A stretch of 64,000 bases of DNA. Origin: JBJELF01 sp051879015 (GTDB lineage: Bacteria; Bacillota; Clostridia; Lachnospirales; Lachnospiraceae). How positions within the stretch are numbered: position 1 is the first letter of the stretch; each line of letters begins with the position of its first letter. The stretch spans positions 36,265 to 100,264 of the forward strand of contig JBJELF010000005.1 in the NCBI GenBank assembly GCA_051879015.1, written 5' to 3'. The translations under genes were made by a program, and so were the position numbers. Shown piece after piece: positions 26,521-35,503 of the stretch. The notes beneath the pieces were generated by a model. The model was not told the DNA's origin. It made no database searches and worked only from the letters and a program-made list of their open reading frames with translations.

Positions 26521-29334
26521 TTAATCATCAAACAGACTCAGCAATTCCTCCAGAGTATTGATCATATGGCTCTCCGTGTATACATTACTCTGATTCGAGT
26601 TTGTAACAATATTCTGAATAACCTCTCCTGCATTCTCTGCATGTCTTATTTCGCTGACACCTCCCAAATGTTGGAAGGTACTATTAACAGTGGTCGGCAC
26701 CTTCTGCATAGTAGTCATATTATTACACTCATGCCAGGTATAATTATTCGCTTTGCGCCATTGTCTCACATCCTCCGCCGTTGTACCATTTCCTCGTATT
26801 TTTGCCAAAGCTTCATCTGCCTGTGAATAGTTACCCGATGAACCAAGACGATTGGTACTCATGTTGTCAATATTCACATTTCCTTTCGATACCGGTGAAA
26901 AATCAGGCTGACCATTGACATAATTGATTCCATCCACACCAGCATCATCCAAATATTTCCCTACTTTATCCTGGTTAGAAGGAATAAAGGTTGACTCTCC
27001 TCGTTTGCCAGTCCAGGTTCCCGTACAGTTATCTGACAAATCTCCTTCCCACACACCGGATTCATTTTGCCATTTGCCCTTTGGTGTATTTTTAATACGC
27101 TCATCATAGCTGCTGTTCATCTGACTGTCAGTGGCAATATTTTGAGGCAGCTTATTCAACGAGGAAAGCTCATCAGCAAAACCCTTTGCTCCCAAACCAG
27201 CAAACACCAACTCCACCGTGCCCTCCAAATAATTTCCATTGGAAAAATCATAGGTTGCATCCCTCGTACAGCTGACAACCTGCCATGCATTTCCTACAAA
27301 CGGAACAAATCCGATAGCAATGTCCAAGCCCGTCGCTATCAGCGAATCCCCTCCATAAGGACTGTATTTTCCCTGAATAAAATCATAAGCTGTCTCTCTT
27401 CCTGTCTGAGTTGTGCTGCTCCACACAGCAGCTCCAGCAGCAGTCAGAGCTCCCACCGTAGCCGCCACCGCCATTGTAGCTCCAAAAATAGTTAACGCTC
27501 CTACTAAAACAGCAGCTCCCATCAGCAAAGAAAATGCCATAATCGTTCCGAATCCGCTGTTGTTCATCAGACCAATCAGATTGCGTCCCGACTCAGACCA
27601 TCCTCCATCATCAGCCAGCGAGATCAAATCACCTCCAGCCAAAAGAATCAGGACACTTCCAACTGCCGCAAACAGAAACAGTACAGCAATCTTATTGCCT
27701 TTTTCAATCTTTAAAATTCCCAGCTGAAACAGCCCTAACACCATTAAAACTACAGTGAAAATTACGCGGCTCCAAAATTGAAATTGGAACAGATGCCATA
27801 CAAGAAGATTTAATCCCGAATACAGCAGTAATGCGGCGCCAAAGGCGCTAATACGCAGCATCACATCAGCATAGCGAGGCATATCCTTTTTCCCTATTTG
27901 GACTTTTTTGTAAGAAACCGCACTTTTTGTAATCATTATAATGCCGCCGAGCAGACTGTTGTCCCCCTTGATGGCGGACAACAGCAAAATTACAGCCAAT
28001 ACAACAACGGTAAATGGATTGAACAAGATCAGACTGACTGGGCCAGCTGCCAAAATGCTGGTCCACAGATAATATTTAAACTTTTTTGTGGCATTCTTAC
28101 TATATAATTTCCATTTTATTGGAAACTGAGTAAAATTTTTTAAACTTTCCTTTCCACGCCCTGACAGGAGAACCTGTATCATACTGGTCACAAGAAAGCT
28201 TAAAAGTAAATACAACGGCAGTACTAAAAATCTGGTATCTCCATTGAGATTCAGAACGGACAGTCCTTTCAAAGCACTGTTTCGGGAAATGGAGCCGACA
28301 AACAGATACGGAGTTGCACTTCCCAAAAAAGCGTTATAATCCAACCGGAAAGTATCATTGAGATAGCACATGGCATACATATTGACAAACACAGTCAGCC
28401 CTGCCAAAAGCAAGCTCAGCACAAGCCGAATCATCAGCGGCTTCCACTCAAATTTACTTTTTATCGTCTGAAAAAGATTTCTTCCAAATACTGCCAGCAA
28501 TGCTGCTGTTCCCTTGGGGAAATTTGGATCCGAGGTTAATTTTTGATAGCTTAATCTGGTGTAAGGCTCCACATCCTTCTGCTCAGAAAGATAACTGTCT
28601 TCTCTTTTTTGTTTTTCTCCGGAAATGCAGTGCTTTTCCAACAGTGCCTTGAGTGTCTCATCCAACTTCTCACAGGAACCCGTGCTCATGGTACCATGCT
28701 CCAAGTCTCCCTCCAGACATTCATACTCCGTTTTTCCTACATTGTAAGTCCATGTATTCAGGAGATTTCCCTTTCTATTGTCCATAACTGCTACACTCAG
28801 CTGAAATTCCTGTTTTATACAAAATCCATTTGCCAGTTTCTTTTCTTTGATTAATTTTTGCTGCCTTTTGACAGAAAAATCTTTATTGATATCTTTTCTG
28901 TGGATTTCCTTTTCAATCTGACTGTAAATCAAATCCAAATTCCGATCCGCAAACAGAGAAATGCGATTGTGTGCTGCATCCTGAATGACAGCCCCATACA
29001 TTCCGGCATCCTGAAAAACTGTAATCAACCTAGTATCCCCAAAGGAGGGCTTATGTATGGCCGTCACAGTTTTGGCATTGACCGCCAAACTGCAAAACAT
29101 CATCATTTCATGGCTGATATGAATTTCATCCCCTACTTGTTCAAATAAATGATTCTTTTTTGCCCTCAAAGCAATCTCTTCTATTTCCTTCTCAGTCAAA
29201 TTACGAGACAGCAGACCGCCTGCACATAAACCGCTGATATGAGGTATTTGCTTGATATATAAATAAGATTTTAAAACTGCTGCATACTCATCAAAGGCAA
29301 GTGTCTTCTGAAAATTCATTTTCATTTTTCCCAT
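26521..29334 (-). CDS. Large membrane protein with a C-terminal HNH (WHH-like) nuclease domain, probable polymorphic toxin
   Basis: 937 residues from the ATG at 29334 (GGAGG seven bases upstream). An N-terminal cytoplasmic-type region (about 1-290) is not recognised. Eight or nine hydrophobic segments follow (about 295-640), then a pre-toxin-like segment (GGDSLIATGLDIAIGFVPFVG). The last 90 residues read VRQWRKANNYTWHECNNM, TTMQKVPTTVNSTFQHLGG, the pattern of HNH/ENDO VII toxins of the WHH type. The second His of the usual WHH is Glu here. A small immunity-like gene follows. The membrane-embedded N-terminus is unlike LXG or WXG-type secreted toxins, so delivery is unclear. Confidence 0.65.
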   Translation of the reverse strand: MGKMKMNFQKTLAFDEYAAVLKSYLYIKQIPHISGLCAGGLLSRNLTEKEIEEIALRAKKNHLFEQVGDEIHISHEMMMFCSLAVNAKTVTAIHKPSFGDTRLITVFQDAGMYGAVIQDAAHNRISLFADRNLDLIYSQIEKEIHRKDINKDFSVKRQQKLIKEKKLANGFCIKQEFQLSVAVMDNRKGNLLNTWTYNVGKTEYECLEGDLEHGTMSTGSCEKLDETLKALLEKHCISGEKQKREDSYLSEQKDVEPYTRLSYQKLTSDPNFPKGTAALLAVFGRNLFQTIKSKFEWKPLMIRLVLSLLLAGLTVFVNMYAMCYLNDTFRLDYNAFLGSATPYLFVGSISRNSALKGLSVLNLNGDTRFLVLPLYLLLSFLVTSMIQVLLSGRGKESLKNFTQFPIKWKLYSKNATKKFKYYLWTSILAAGPVSLILFNPFTVVVLAVILLLSAIKGDNSLLGGIIMITKSAVSYKKVQIGKKDMPRYADVMLRISAFGAALLLYSGLNLLVWHLFQFQFWSRVIFTVVLMVLGLFQLGILKIEKGNKIAVLFLFAAVGSVLILLAGGDLISLADDGGWSESGRNLIGLMNNSGFGTIMAFSLLMGAAVLVGALTIFGATMAVAATVGALTAAGAAVWSSTTQTGRETAYDFIQGKYSPYGGDSLIATGLDIAIGFVPFVGNAWQVVSCTRDATYDFSNGNYLEGTVELVFAGLGAKGFADELSSLNKLPQNIATDSQMNSSYDERIKNTPKGKWQNESGVWEGDLSDNCTGTWTGKRGESTFIPSNQDKVGKYLDDAGVDGINYVNGQPDFSPVSKGNVNIDNMSTNRLGSSGNYSQADEALAKIRGNGTTAEDVRQWRKANNYTWHECNNMTTMQKVPTTVNSTFQHLGGVSEIRHAENAGEVIQNIVTNSNQSNVYTESHMINTLEELLSLFDD

Positions 29335-30404
29335 CCCTTTTCCTCCATCCATTTCAAAAATTTATCCTGCTCAATCAAGGTTAAACCCAATTTTCCGCCC
29401 AGCCAAATATATTGATCAGTCTGGGCAATGCATTTGATTTCATCATCAGACAACCCCTGATGCCTTGTCAAAATCAACCCCTCCAACGGAGCTGTTAGTC
29501 CATGCTCGGTATCATCCAGAACCAGCACACCATCATATTCCGTCGTAATCCACAGATAACCATGACTGTCCCGATATAGATAACGCACTTTTTCCCCAGG
29601 AATACCATCCTTTTTTTCAAAAACCTGAATCACTTCATATCCCATCTCTGATTTTTCAATTACAGCCAGACCACCTTCCTCCATATAGCCGGTACCAGCC
29701 AGCATCGTATTTTCATCCAAAGACAGCAGAGAAGTAATATAAAAATGCGGAAGTCCATCTTCCACCGATAAATATTGAATGTGATTTCTCTCCCATATCG
29801 TAATTCCTCCACTGACATGATTCAAATAAGAAGCAAACCAGATTGCTTCGCCCTGAGCACAGATTACATTGACGGAATCACAGATTAATCCCTCCTGCTG
29901 CGTATAAGTCTGCACAACTTTCCACTGTCCTTCTTCCAATTCCAGACGAGCCGCACCATGATAAGAACCGCACCAAAGAGCACTGCCATCAAAACAGACT
30001 GTATTAATACGTCCCTTTGGCAAATCAGGGCTGTGAAAATCTATGCGTCTTCCATCCTTTAAAAAACCAGTCAAACCACTCTCATGTCCAACCCATATCG
30101 TACCGTCTAAGCTTTGTGCCATACCGGAAGTATAAATAATCTCTAAATCTTCCACTTGACGGATAATTTCCAGAGTATTGGCATCAAAAATATAAATTCC
30201 ATTGCTGCTGCCAACCCACACTTGACCCTCCGCCACCAAAAAAGCTGAAATCTCCATATCTTCACAGAGTATCCGAATGCCATCCAGTGTCTCATTCTTC
30301 TCCTGAGATTTACTGGTTAACTTTCCGGAAAGATAGAAAGCAGCACACACCAATACCGCAAAAAGCAGATACATCATTGTCTGTCCAAATTTCTTGATGC
30401 TCAT
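29322..30404 (-). CDS. Membrane-anchored beta-propeller (two-component-regulator propeller type)
   Basis: 360 residues from the ATG at 30404 (GGGGA upstream). One N-terminal hydrophobic segment (MMYLLFAVLVCAAFYLSG) anchors an extracytoplasmic propeller made of repeats ending in W(V/I)G-type strands: QVWVGSSNGIYIFD, TIWVGHESGLTGF, ALWCGSYHGAARL, YIWLGGKLGLTLIE. These are Reg_prop repeats, normally the sensor part of hybrid histidine kinases, but no kinase or other signalling domain follows. It overlaps the toxin-like gene by 13 bases and follows the iron-type ABC transporter genes in one apparent operon. Confidence 0.75.
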   Translation of the reverse strand: MSIKKFGQTMMYLLFAVLVCAAFYLSGKLTSKSQEKNETLDGIRILCEDMEISAFLVAEGQVWVGSSNGIYIFDANTLEIIRQVEDLEIIYTSGMAQSLDGTIWVGHESGLTGFLKDGRRIDFHSPDLPKGRINTVCFDGSALWCGSYHGAARLELEEGQWKVVQTYTQQEGLICDSVNVICAQGEAIWFASYLNHVSGGITIWERNHIQYLSVEDGLPHFYITSLLSLDENTMLAGTGYMEEGGLAVIEKSEMGYEVIQVFEKKDGIPGEKVRYLYRDSHGYLWITTEYDGVLVLDDTEHGLTAPLEGLILTRHQGLSDDEIKCIAQTDQYIWLGGKLGLTLIEQDKFLKWMEEKGWEK

Positions 30405-30457
30405 CGTTTCTGTCCCCACGCTTTCGTCATTTTCTCATTGACTATTTCCTCATCGTT

Positions 30458-31108
30458 TTAATCTGCAGAACTCATATTCAATTCTATCAGTTGTCCGCTC
30501 TCCATGAAAACAGTTCTTCCCTTTAAGCTCATTGCCTCCTGTTTGCTGTGGGTAACATAAATCATTGTTTTCCCTTCTGCCGCATATTTTTTTAACACTG
30601 ACAGACCAATCTGCTTTGTCTCCTCATCAAGATTTGCCAAGGGTTCATCCAACAATAAGATTTCTCTCTCCGCCGCCAGAGCTCTAGCTAAGGAAACTCT
30701 GCCCGCCTGCCCACCGGATACCTCCCCTGGATATCGCTGCAGTAATTCTTCAATTTTCAATTGTTCCGCCAGTTCTCTAATTTTTCTTTTATCTCGTTTT
30801 TTCATACCGAAAGCAATATTTTGAAAAACTGTCATATGATTCCACAGAGTTGCTTCCTGAAAAACCATGGCCATTCCCCGTTCATGAGGCAAAAGATCCT
30901 TTGTCATTTTTTGACTATTTAGATAAATCTCACCTTCCCAGTCTACATCCAGTCCTGCCAAAATACGGAGAAGCGTTGTTTTTCCACTGCCACTTTTCCC
31001 CATTATCACAACGGTTTCCCCCTCTGCCAATTCGAGCGAAATTTCGTGCAAAATTGTTTTCTCTCCAAATTTTTTAGTAAGATTATGTATTCTCAATTTA
31101 TCTTCCAT
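30458..31108 (-). CDS. Ferric-iron-type ABC importer ATPase
   Basis: 216 residues from the ATG at 31108 (ATGGAG upstream). Walker A MGKSGSGKTT, signature VSGGQAGRVSLARAL and Walker B ILLLDEPLANLDEE are intact. The C-terminal regulatory domain of FbpC/MalK-type ATPases is missing, so it is a short form. It overlaps the permease gene by 11 bases. Confidence 0.85.
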   Translation of the reverse strand: MEDKLRIHNLTKKFGEKTILHEISLELAEGETVVIMGKSGSGKTTLLRILAGLDVDWEGEIYLNSQKMTKDLLPHERGMAMVFQEATLWNHMTVFQNIAFGMKKRDKRKIRELAEQLKIEELLQRYPGEVSGGQAGRVSLARALAAEREILLLDEPLANLDEETKQIGLSVLKKYAAEGKTMIYVTHSKQEAMSLKGRTVFMESGQLIELNMSSAD

Positions 31109-32531
31109 ATTTTCTCCATCTCTTTCGCAGAACTCCCACAGCAATTCCCTCCACCAAAAAAATCATAATCACAATCACAAGACAAAAACCAGACACATAC
31201 TCGGAAGCTCCATAGTGAAGATAATTATAAATTTTGACAGAAGCAGCCTCCAGACCTGGCGGCATCAGAACCAACATAATACCTTCCTCTCCCAAAGTCA
31301 AAAAAAACAAAATTCCAGCTGCCTGTAAAATGCCTGACAATAACATGCCAAAGATGATTTGATAAAATTTCCATCGGTTTACAGCCATTATCCTCGCCAT
31401 CTCCACTCTGCTCCGGTCCAAGTCGCGGATAGCCACCGCCAATATCATTAAAGATAAGGGCATATAATGAATTGCACAGCCAATAGCTGGAAAGAAAATT
31501 GTCTGAGTGATACCATGAAAAATTGATCCATTTACTGCCCTCAGCAGACTCATCGCCAACAGGGATCCTGGAACAGCCAACGGAACCAAACATATAATCC
31601 ACCACTGTATTCCCTTTTGTTTTGCTAGAAATTTAGCTGGCACTGCCGATAATAAAATTCCAATGAATGCTGTCAGCAGCGATACAAGCAGAGAAGTACC
31701 CAGTTCCTCCCCAATCATCTCAAACGAGCGCTTGAAATAATTGATGCCGCCCATTTCAACACAAAATACTCCCATAGGAAGCAGTACCTGCAGTACTTCT
31801 GCTCCAAAAGCAACTCGCATTGCCCCCCGAAGTCCCACAGGATAACGCCAACATCTGCCTCGTTGATTGGGCTGTGAAAATCCGATTCTGCTTACTCCCT
31901 GCGCCAGAAAACTAACAGGAAGCAGCAGCAATAAAAAGAGTGGTATTGCCATCATACAGGCATTTTTCACATTTCCCGTACGACTATATACAGAAAAGAT
32001 TTCCAAACTATAGGTATTATATTGAAACATGGAGGGAACAGAAAAATCTGTCACCGATAAAATAAAGATTCCACCTGATGCTGCCGCCAAAAAAGGAAGA
32101 ATTTCTGGGAGTTCAATACGAAGCAGAACATAAAAAGGAGAATGATACAGCAGTGCCATCTCCTTTCGGCTCTCATCCACTCTCTCCAACGCCAGCAGAG
32201 CAAACAGAGTAGAAAAGGGTAAATATGTGAAGCTCTCCACAAAAAGGCAGGCAGGAAATCCTTGCATGACGTATCGAAGAAGTCCCGGTATAAACGCCGA
32301 CAGCATTCTCACCAAATACATCCACGCCAGTGCATAAATATAGTAGGGAATCGGCAGAAATAACAAAAAGAAAAAGCGATACCATCTGTCTCTCATAAAA
32401 CTGTTGCGAATCCACAAGGCAGCCAGCAGCCCAACCAAAACAGTTACAATACTGATGGTACCGCCCAACTTAACGCTATTTGCAAGCAAGAGAAGACGGC
32501 GACTATTCCATCCAATGGTCTCCCAATCCAT
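31098..32531 (-). CDS. Ferric-iron-type ABC importer permease (double-length)
   Basis: 477 residues with about twelve membrane segments in two homologous halves, as in FbpB/ThiP-type permeases. The two cytoplasmic loops that contact the ATPase can be seen at about 125-140 (ALLYHSPFYVLLRIELPEI) and 375-395 (MARIMAVNRWKFYQIIFGM). It follows the binding protein by three bases. Confidence 0.85.
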   Translation of the reverse strand: MDWETIGWNSRRLLLLANSVKLGGTISIVTVLVGLLAALWIRNSFMRDRWYRFFFLLFLPIPYYIYALAWMYLVRMLSAFIPGLLRYVMQGFPACLFVESFTYLPFSTLFALLALERVDESRKEMALLYHSPFYVLLRIELPEILPFLAAASGGIFILSVTDFSVPSMFQYNTYSLEIFSVYSRTGNVKNACMMAIPLFLLLLLPVSFLAQGVSRIGFSQPNQRGRCWRYPVGLRGAMRVAFGAEVLQVLLPMGVFCVEMGGINYFKRSFEMIGEELGTSLLVSLLTAFIGILLSAVPAKFLAKQKGIQWWIICLVPLAVPGSLLAMSLLRAVNGSIFHGITQTIFFPAIGCAIHYMPLSLMILAVAIRDLDRSRVEMARIMAVNRWKFYQIIFGMLLSGILQAAGILFFLTLGEEGIMLVLMPPGLEAASVKIYNYLHYGASEYVSGFCLVIVIMIFLVEGIAVGVLRKRWRKYGR

Positions 32532-32534
32532 TTT

Positions 32535-33542
32535 TTATTTTGCAGTGGAAAAAATTTCTTCCATATCTTTGCTGGCGATATCTAGATAATTATAAATTTC
32601 TTCCAAATTCAAATCCATCCCTTTTACTCCACCCTGACTATCTGAGTCTCGTACTGTGACATTAAAAAAGCCAAGCTCAACCAATTTATCTTCTACTTCT
32701 TTTGATACCAAAAAATCAATGAATTTCTGTGCATTTTTCTCATGTGGTGCACCTTTTATCAATGCTGCTGTAGCAGGAGTAATCAATGTCCCTATACCAT
32801 CTTCTCCCTGATCTGGAAATACCATCACAACCGGTGAACCATCTTCTATAGCCTCCATAGCATCATCCGTGTCCGTAAAACCAACAGCCACCTGTCCTGA
32901 CGCAGCCATATCTTTTGTTACAGAATTTCCATCCACAATCTGTACGCCATTGTCGGCTACCTGCTGAAAATAATCTCTTGCAGCTTTTTCTCCCAACTCC
33001 GCATAAAGAGCCGCCGCCATAGTACGAGTTGTACCAAACATAGGGTATGCCAATGCCAGCTGTTCTCTGCTAAAGGTTCCATCGACAAAGTCATAAATAC
33101 TATCCGGATATTCTTCCTCTGACAACAAATCAGTATTAACTAACAGTACTCTGGCTCTCCCGCCGAAAGCAGTCCAATATCCTTCCTCTGACTTGTAAGC
33201 TTTTGGAATATCTGCCGCTGACTCCGACACATAGGGTGCCAACAGCTCTTTTTTCTCCAAATCAATAGTCTGAATAAACTCATTGTTCCAAAAAACATCA
33301 CAGACAGGATTTTTTTCCTCAGCAATAATTCGGTTTGTCAAGCCTGTTGTCTTATTTGCCTCCGTATCATATACCGCCTGCACCTGAATTCCTGTTTTTT
33401 CCTCAAACAGTTCAAAAATTTGGTCTGCATATACCTGGTCCACTGCAGTATAGACGGTAACGCTTTCTTTATTCTTTGCACATCCGCTTACTGCCAGTAA
33501 AAGACCACACGCAATCATCATTGTTTTCAAGCTTTTTCTCAT
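32535..33542 (-). CDS. Ferric-iron-type substrate-binding lipoprotein
   Basis: 335 residues. The signal peptide ends in the lipobox LAVSGCA. The mature part follows the FbpA/AfuA pattern: SVTVYTAVDQVYADQIFELF, CDVFWNNE, and an LVSKEVEDKLVELGFFNV C-terminal region. Iron(III) is the usual ligand of this group, but phosphonate- and thiamine-binding relatives look similar. AGGAGAAAATAG precedes the ATG. First gene of a run continuing into permease, ATPase, propeller and toxin-like genes. Confidence 0.82.
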   Translation of the reverse strand: MRKSLKTMMIACGLLLAVSGCAKNKESVTVYTAVDQVYADQIFELFEEKTGIQVQAVYDTEANKTTGLTNRIIAEEKNPVCDVFWNNEFIQTIDLEKKELLAPYVSESAADIPKAYKSEEGYWTAFGGRARVLLVNTDLLSEEEYPDSIYDFVDGTFSREQLALAYPMFGTTRTMAAALYAELGEKAARDYFQQVADNGVQIVDGNSVTKDMAASGQVAVGFTDTDDAMEAIEDGSPVVMVFPDQGEDGIGTLITPATAALIKGAPHEKNAQKFIDFLVSKEVEDKLVELGFFNVTVRDSDSQGGVKGMDLNLEEIYNYLDIASKDMEEIFSTAK

Positions 33543-33656
33543 ATCTATTTTCTCCTGTTCTTTTTCACCAAATACGCCAAAAGAACTGCCATAGAAACAA
33601 GATAAACTTGCTTTCCACGGCAGCCTCCTGCTGCATAAGCTTTCTTTTCCTATTTT

Positions 33657-34904
33657 TTAAAACTCTGGATATAATGGATACTTATCGGTCAGACTCTTAA
33701 CCAATGCTATCGCCTCGGCCTGATTTTTTTCAACATCATTGACTACCAACGAGATAGCTTCCGCAATCACATCCATATCTGCTTCTTTCATACCGCGAGA
33801 AGTAACCGCTGGAGTTCCAAGACGGATTCCACTGGTGACAAAAGCACTCGCTGGATCGTTTGGAATGGTATTTTTGTTGCATGTAATATTTGCAGTATCC
33901 AAAATTTTCTCTGCTTGCTTTCCAGTGATTCCCTTATTCAACAGAGATACCAGCATCAAATGATTGTCCGTGCCGCCAGATACAATATCAAATCCACGAT
34001 CCATCAACCCCTTAGACAAGGCCTGTGCATTGTTGATAATTTGCTGCTGATAAACTTTAAACTCTGGCTGCAGTGCCTCCTGGAAACATACTGCCTTTCC
34101 CGCAATCACATGCATCAGAGGACCACCCTGAATTCCTGGGAAAATTGCTTTGTTGAAATTGTATTTTTTATTGATTGCCTCGCTGCACAGAATCATACCG
34201 CCTCTTGGTCCACGCAAAGTTTTATGAGTAGTGGTGGTAACTACATCTGCATAAGGAATTGGACTCATGTGAAGACCTGCTGCTACAAGACCAGCAATAT
34301 GTGCCATATCCACCATCAGAACAGCTCCTACTTCATCGGCAATTTCACGGAATTTTTTGAAATCAATCGCTCTCGCATAAGCGCTGGCACCAGCTACAAT
34401 CATCTTTGGCTTGCATTCCAATGCGATTCTTCTAACCTCATCATAATCAATAAATCCATTCGCATCCACACCATAAGGAACTGCCTTAAAGTACTTTCCA
34501 GACATATTGACTGGGCTTCCATGAGTCAAATGACCACCCTGATCCAGATTCATACCCATAAAGGTATCACCTGGCTGCAGAACAGCAAAAAAGACTGCCA
34601 TATTTGCCTGTGCGCCGGAATGAGGCTGTACATTGACATACTCACAGCCAAACAATTTCTTTGCGCGCTCTCTTGCCAAGTCTTCCACTACATCCACATA
34701 CTGACATCCGCCATAATAACGCTTTCCTGGATAACCTTCTGCATACTTGTTGGTCAGTGGACTTCCCATAGCTGCCATAACAGCACGGCTGACAAAATTT
34801 TCTGATGCAATCAACTCAATATGGTCACGCTGTCTGCCTAACTCATCTGACATAGCCGCTAAAAGTTCTGGGTCAACTGCTTTGATTTCATCATATCCAT
34901 ACAT
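33657..34904 (-). CDS. glyA: Serine hydroxymethyltransferase
   Basis: 415 residues from the ATG at 34904 (AGAGG nine bases upstream). PLP enzyme converting serine and tetrahydrofolate to glycine and methylene-tetrahydrofolate. Recognisable are IELIASENFVSRAVMAAMGS, TNKYAEGYPGKRYYGGC, and the PLP lysine box VTTTTHKTLRGPRGG. Its transcript has a leader of about 145 bases with an apparent three-way junction, so it may be controlled by RNA structure. Confidence 0.97.
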   Translation of the reverse strand: MYGYDEIKAVDPELLAAMSDELGRQRDHIELIASENFVSRAVMAAMGSPLTNKYAEGYPGKRYYGGCQYVDVVEDLARERAKKLFGCEYVNVQPHSGAQANMAVFFAVLQPGDTFMGMNLDQGGHLTHGSPVNMSGKYFKAVPYGVDANGFIDYDEVRRIALECKPKMIVAGASAYARAIDFKKFREIADEVGAVLMVDMAHIAGLVAAGLHMSPIPYADVVTTTTHKTLRGPRGGMILCSEAINKKYNFNKAIFPGIQGGPLMHVIAGKAVCFQEALQPEFKVYQQQIINNAQALSKGLMDRGFDIVSGGTDNHLMLVSLLNKGITGKQAEKILDTANITCNKNTIPNDPASAFVTSGIRLGTPAVTSRGMKEADMDVIAEAISLVVNDVEKNQAEAIALVKSLTDKYPLYPEF

Positions 34905-34971
34905 AACATGTTTCCTCTTTTCTTTCAATTTGATCTCACACTCGATCTTTTACAGAGTACGACTGCACTGC

Positions 34972-35042
34972 ACCTTAAAAGCATGCGGCTTTCTGTCTGC
35001 GAAAAATACAAATCTCTCTATAACTGCCAGCAGACTTAAGGT
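34972..35042 (-). ncRNA. Structured glyA leader, riboswitch-like three-way junction
   Basis: On the RNA, ACCUUAA pairs with UUAAGGU (P1, 35036-35042 with 34972-34978). Inside it, GUCUGC pairs with GCAGAC (P2, 35030-35035 with 34995-35000) around a 29-base loop, and AAAGC pairs with GCUUU (P3, 34988-34992 with 34978-34982, sharing one base with P1). P1 and P2 abut directly. The element begins about 10 bases after the predicted transcription start and lies about 70 bases before the start codon. I do not recognise the conserved cores of the glycine, THF or purine riboswitches. Confidence 0.45.
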
Positions 35043-35057
35043 TCAATCAGCGCCTTT

Positions 35058-35086
35058 ATAATAGCACGTTAATATATTAAAGTCTA
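35058..35086 (-). promoter_or_regulatory. Promoter of glyA
   Basis: -35 TAGACT (complement of 35081-35086), 17-base spacer and -10 TATTAT (complement of 35058-35063). Transcription starts near 35050. Confidence 0.65.
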
Positions 35087-35431
35087 GTTTTTTTTGATGG
35101 AAACTTACATTCTTCTGTCAAAATTGTGTTGAAATTGATCAGCGGATGACGAAATATCACTTTAAAAATAAGACATCTCCTCTTTCTTCTATATTGTTAA
35201 ACTTTCTTCATGTTCGCTCCTTTCTTTCAGAAATTATCCTCACATTCTTTGTCAAAAATCATTATTTTTTCTTTTATTATTCCATATAGTTCCTATTTCT
35301 ATGAAAAATCGGCAAATTTTATTGCCAAACTTCGTTCTTTTATTGTATAAATTTACCATTTTTTATTTGTTTTTTTCCTGACAAAATGTAATTTATTATG
35401 GATTTTAACTAGATTTTTCTTGTTTTTTTGT
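35087..35431. other. AT-rich divergent intergenic region
   Basis: About 345 bases between the divergent glyA and hydrogenase promoters. Very AT-rich with runs of T. No gene, RNA or complete operator recognised; a lone TTGTTAA near 35192 is only half of a Rex-type site. Confidence 0.6.
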
Positions 35432-35478
35432 TATAATAAATTTATGACAGCAAATGCCGCAAGAGATGCGTTTGCTGT
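35432..35478 (+). promoter_or_regulatory. Hydrogenase operon -10 element and 5' terminal hairpin
   Basis: A perfect TATAAT at 35432-35437 has no clear -35. Transcription would begin near 35444, and a hairpin starts at once: ACAGCAAA (35447-35454) with TTTGCTGT (35471-35478), extended inside by CGCA/TGCG. The hairpin ends 14 bases before the AAGGAGG of the first gene. Confidence 0.55.
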
Positions 35479-35503
35479 GGAGGATTTTTTTAAGGAGGAT
35501 TTT

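Noticed and set aside
33543..33656. Short hydrophobic frames between glyA and the iron-binding lipoprotein gene
   Set aside because: They run to 23 codons or fewer from a usable start and lack a proper ribosome-binding site.
35170..35240. Minus-strand ATG with a very good ribosome-binding site (MKKV then stop)
   Set aside because: Only four codons before a stop, with no coupling to a following gene; probably a remnant or chance.
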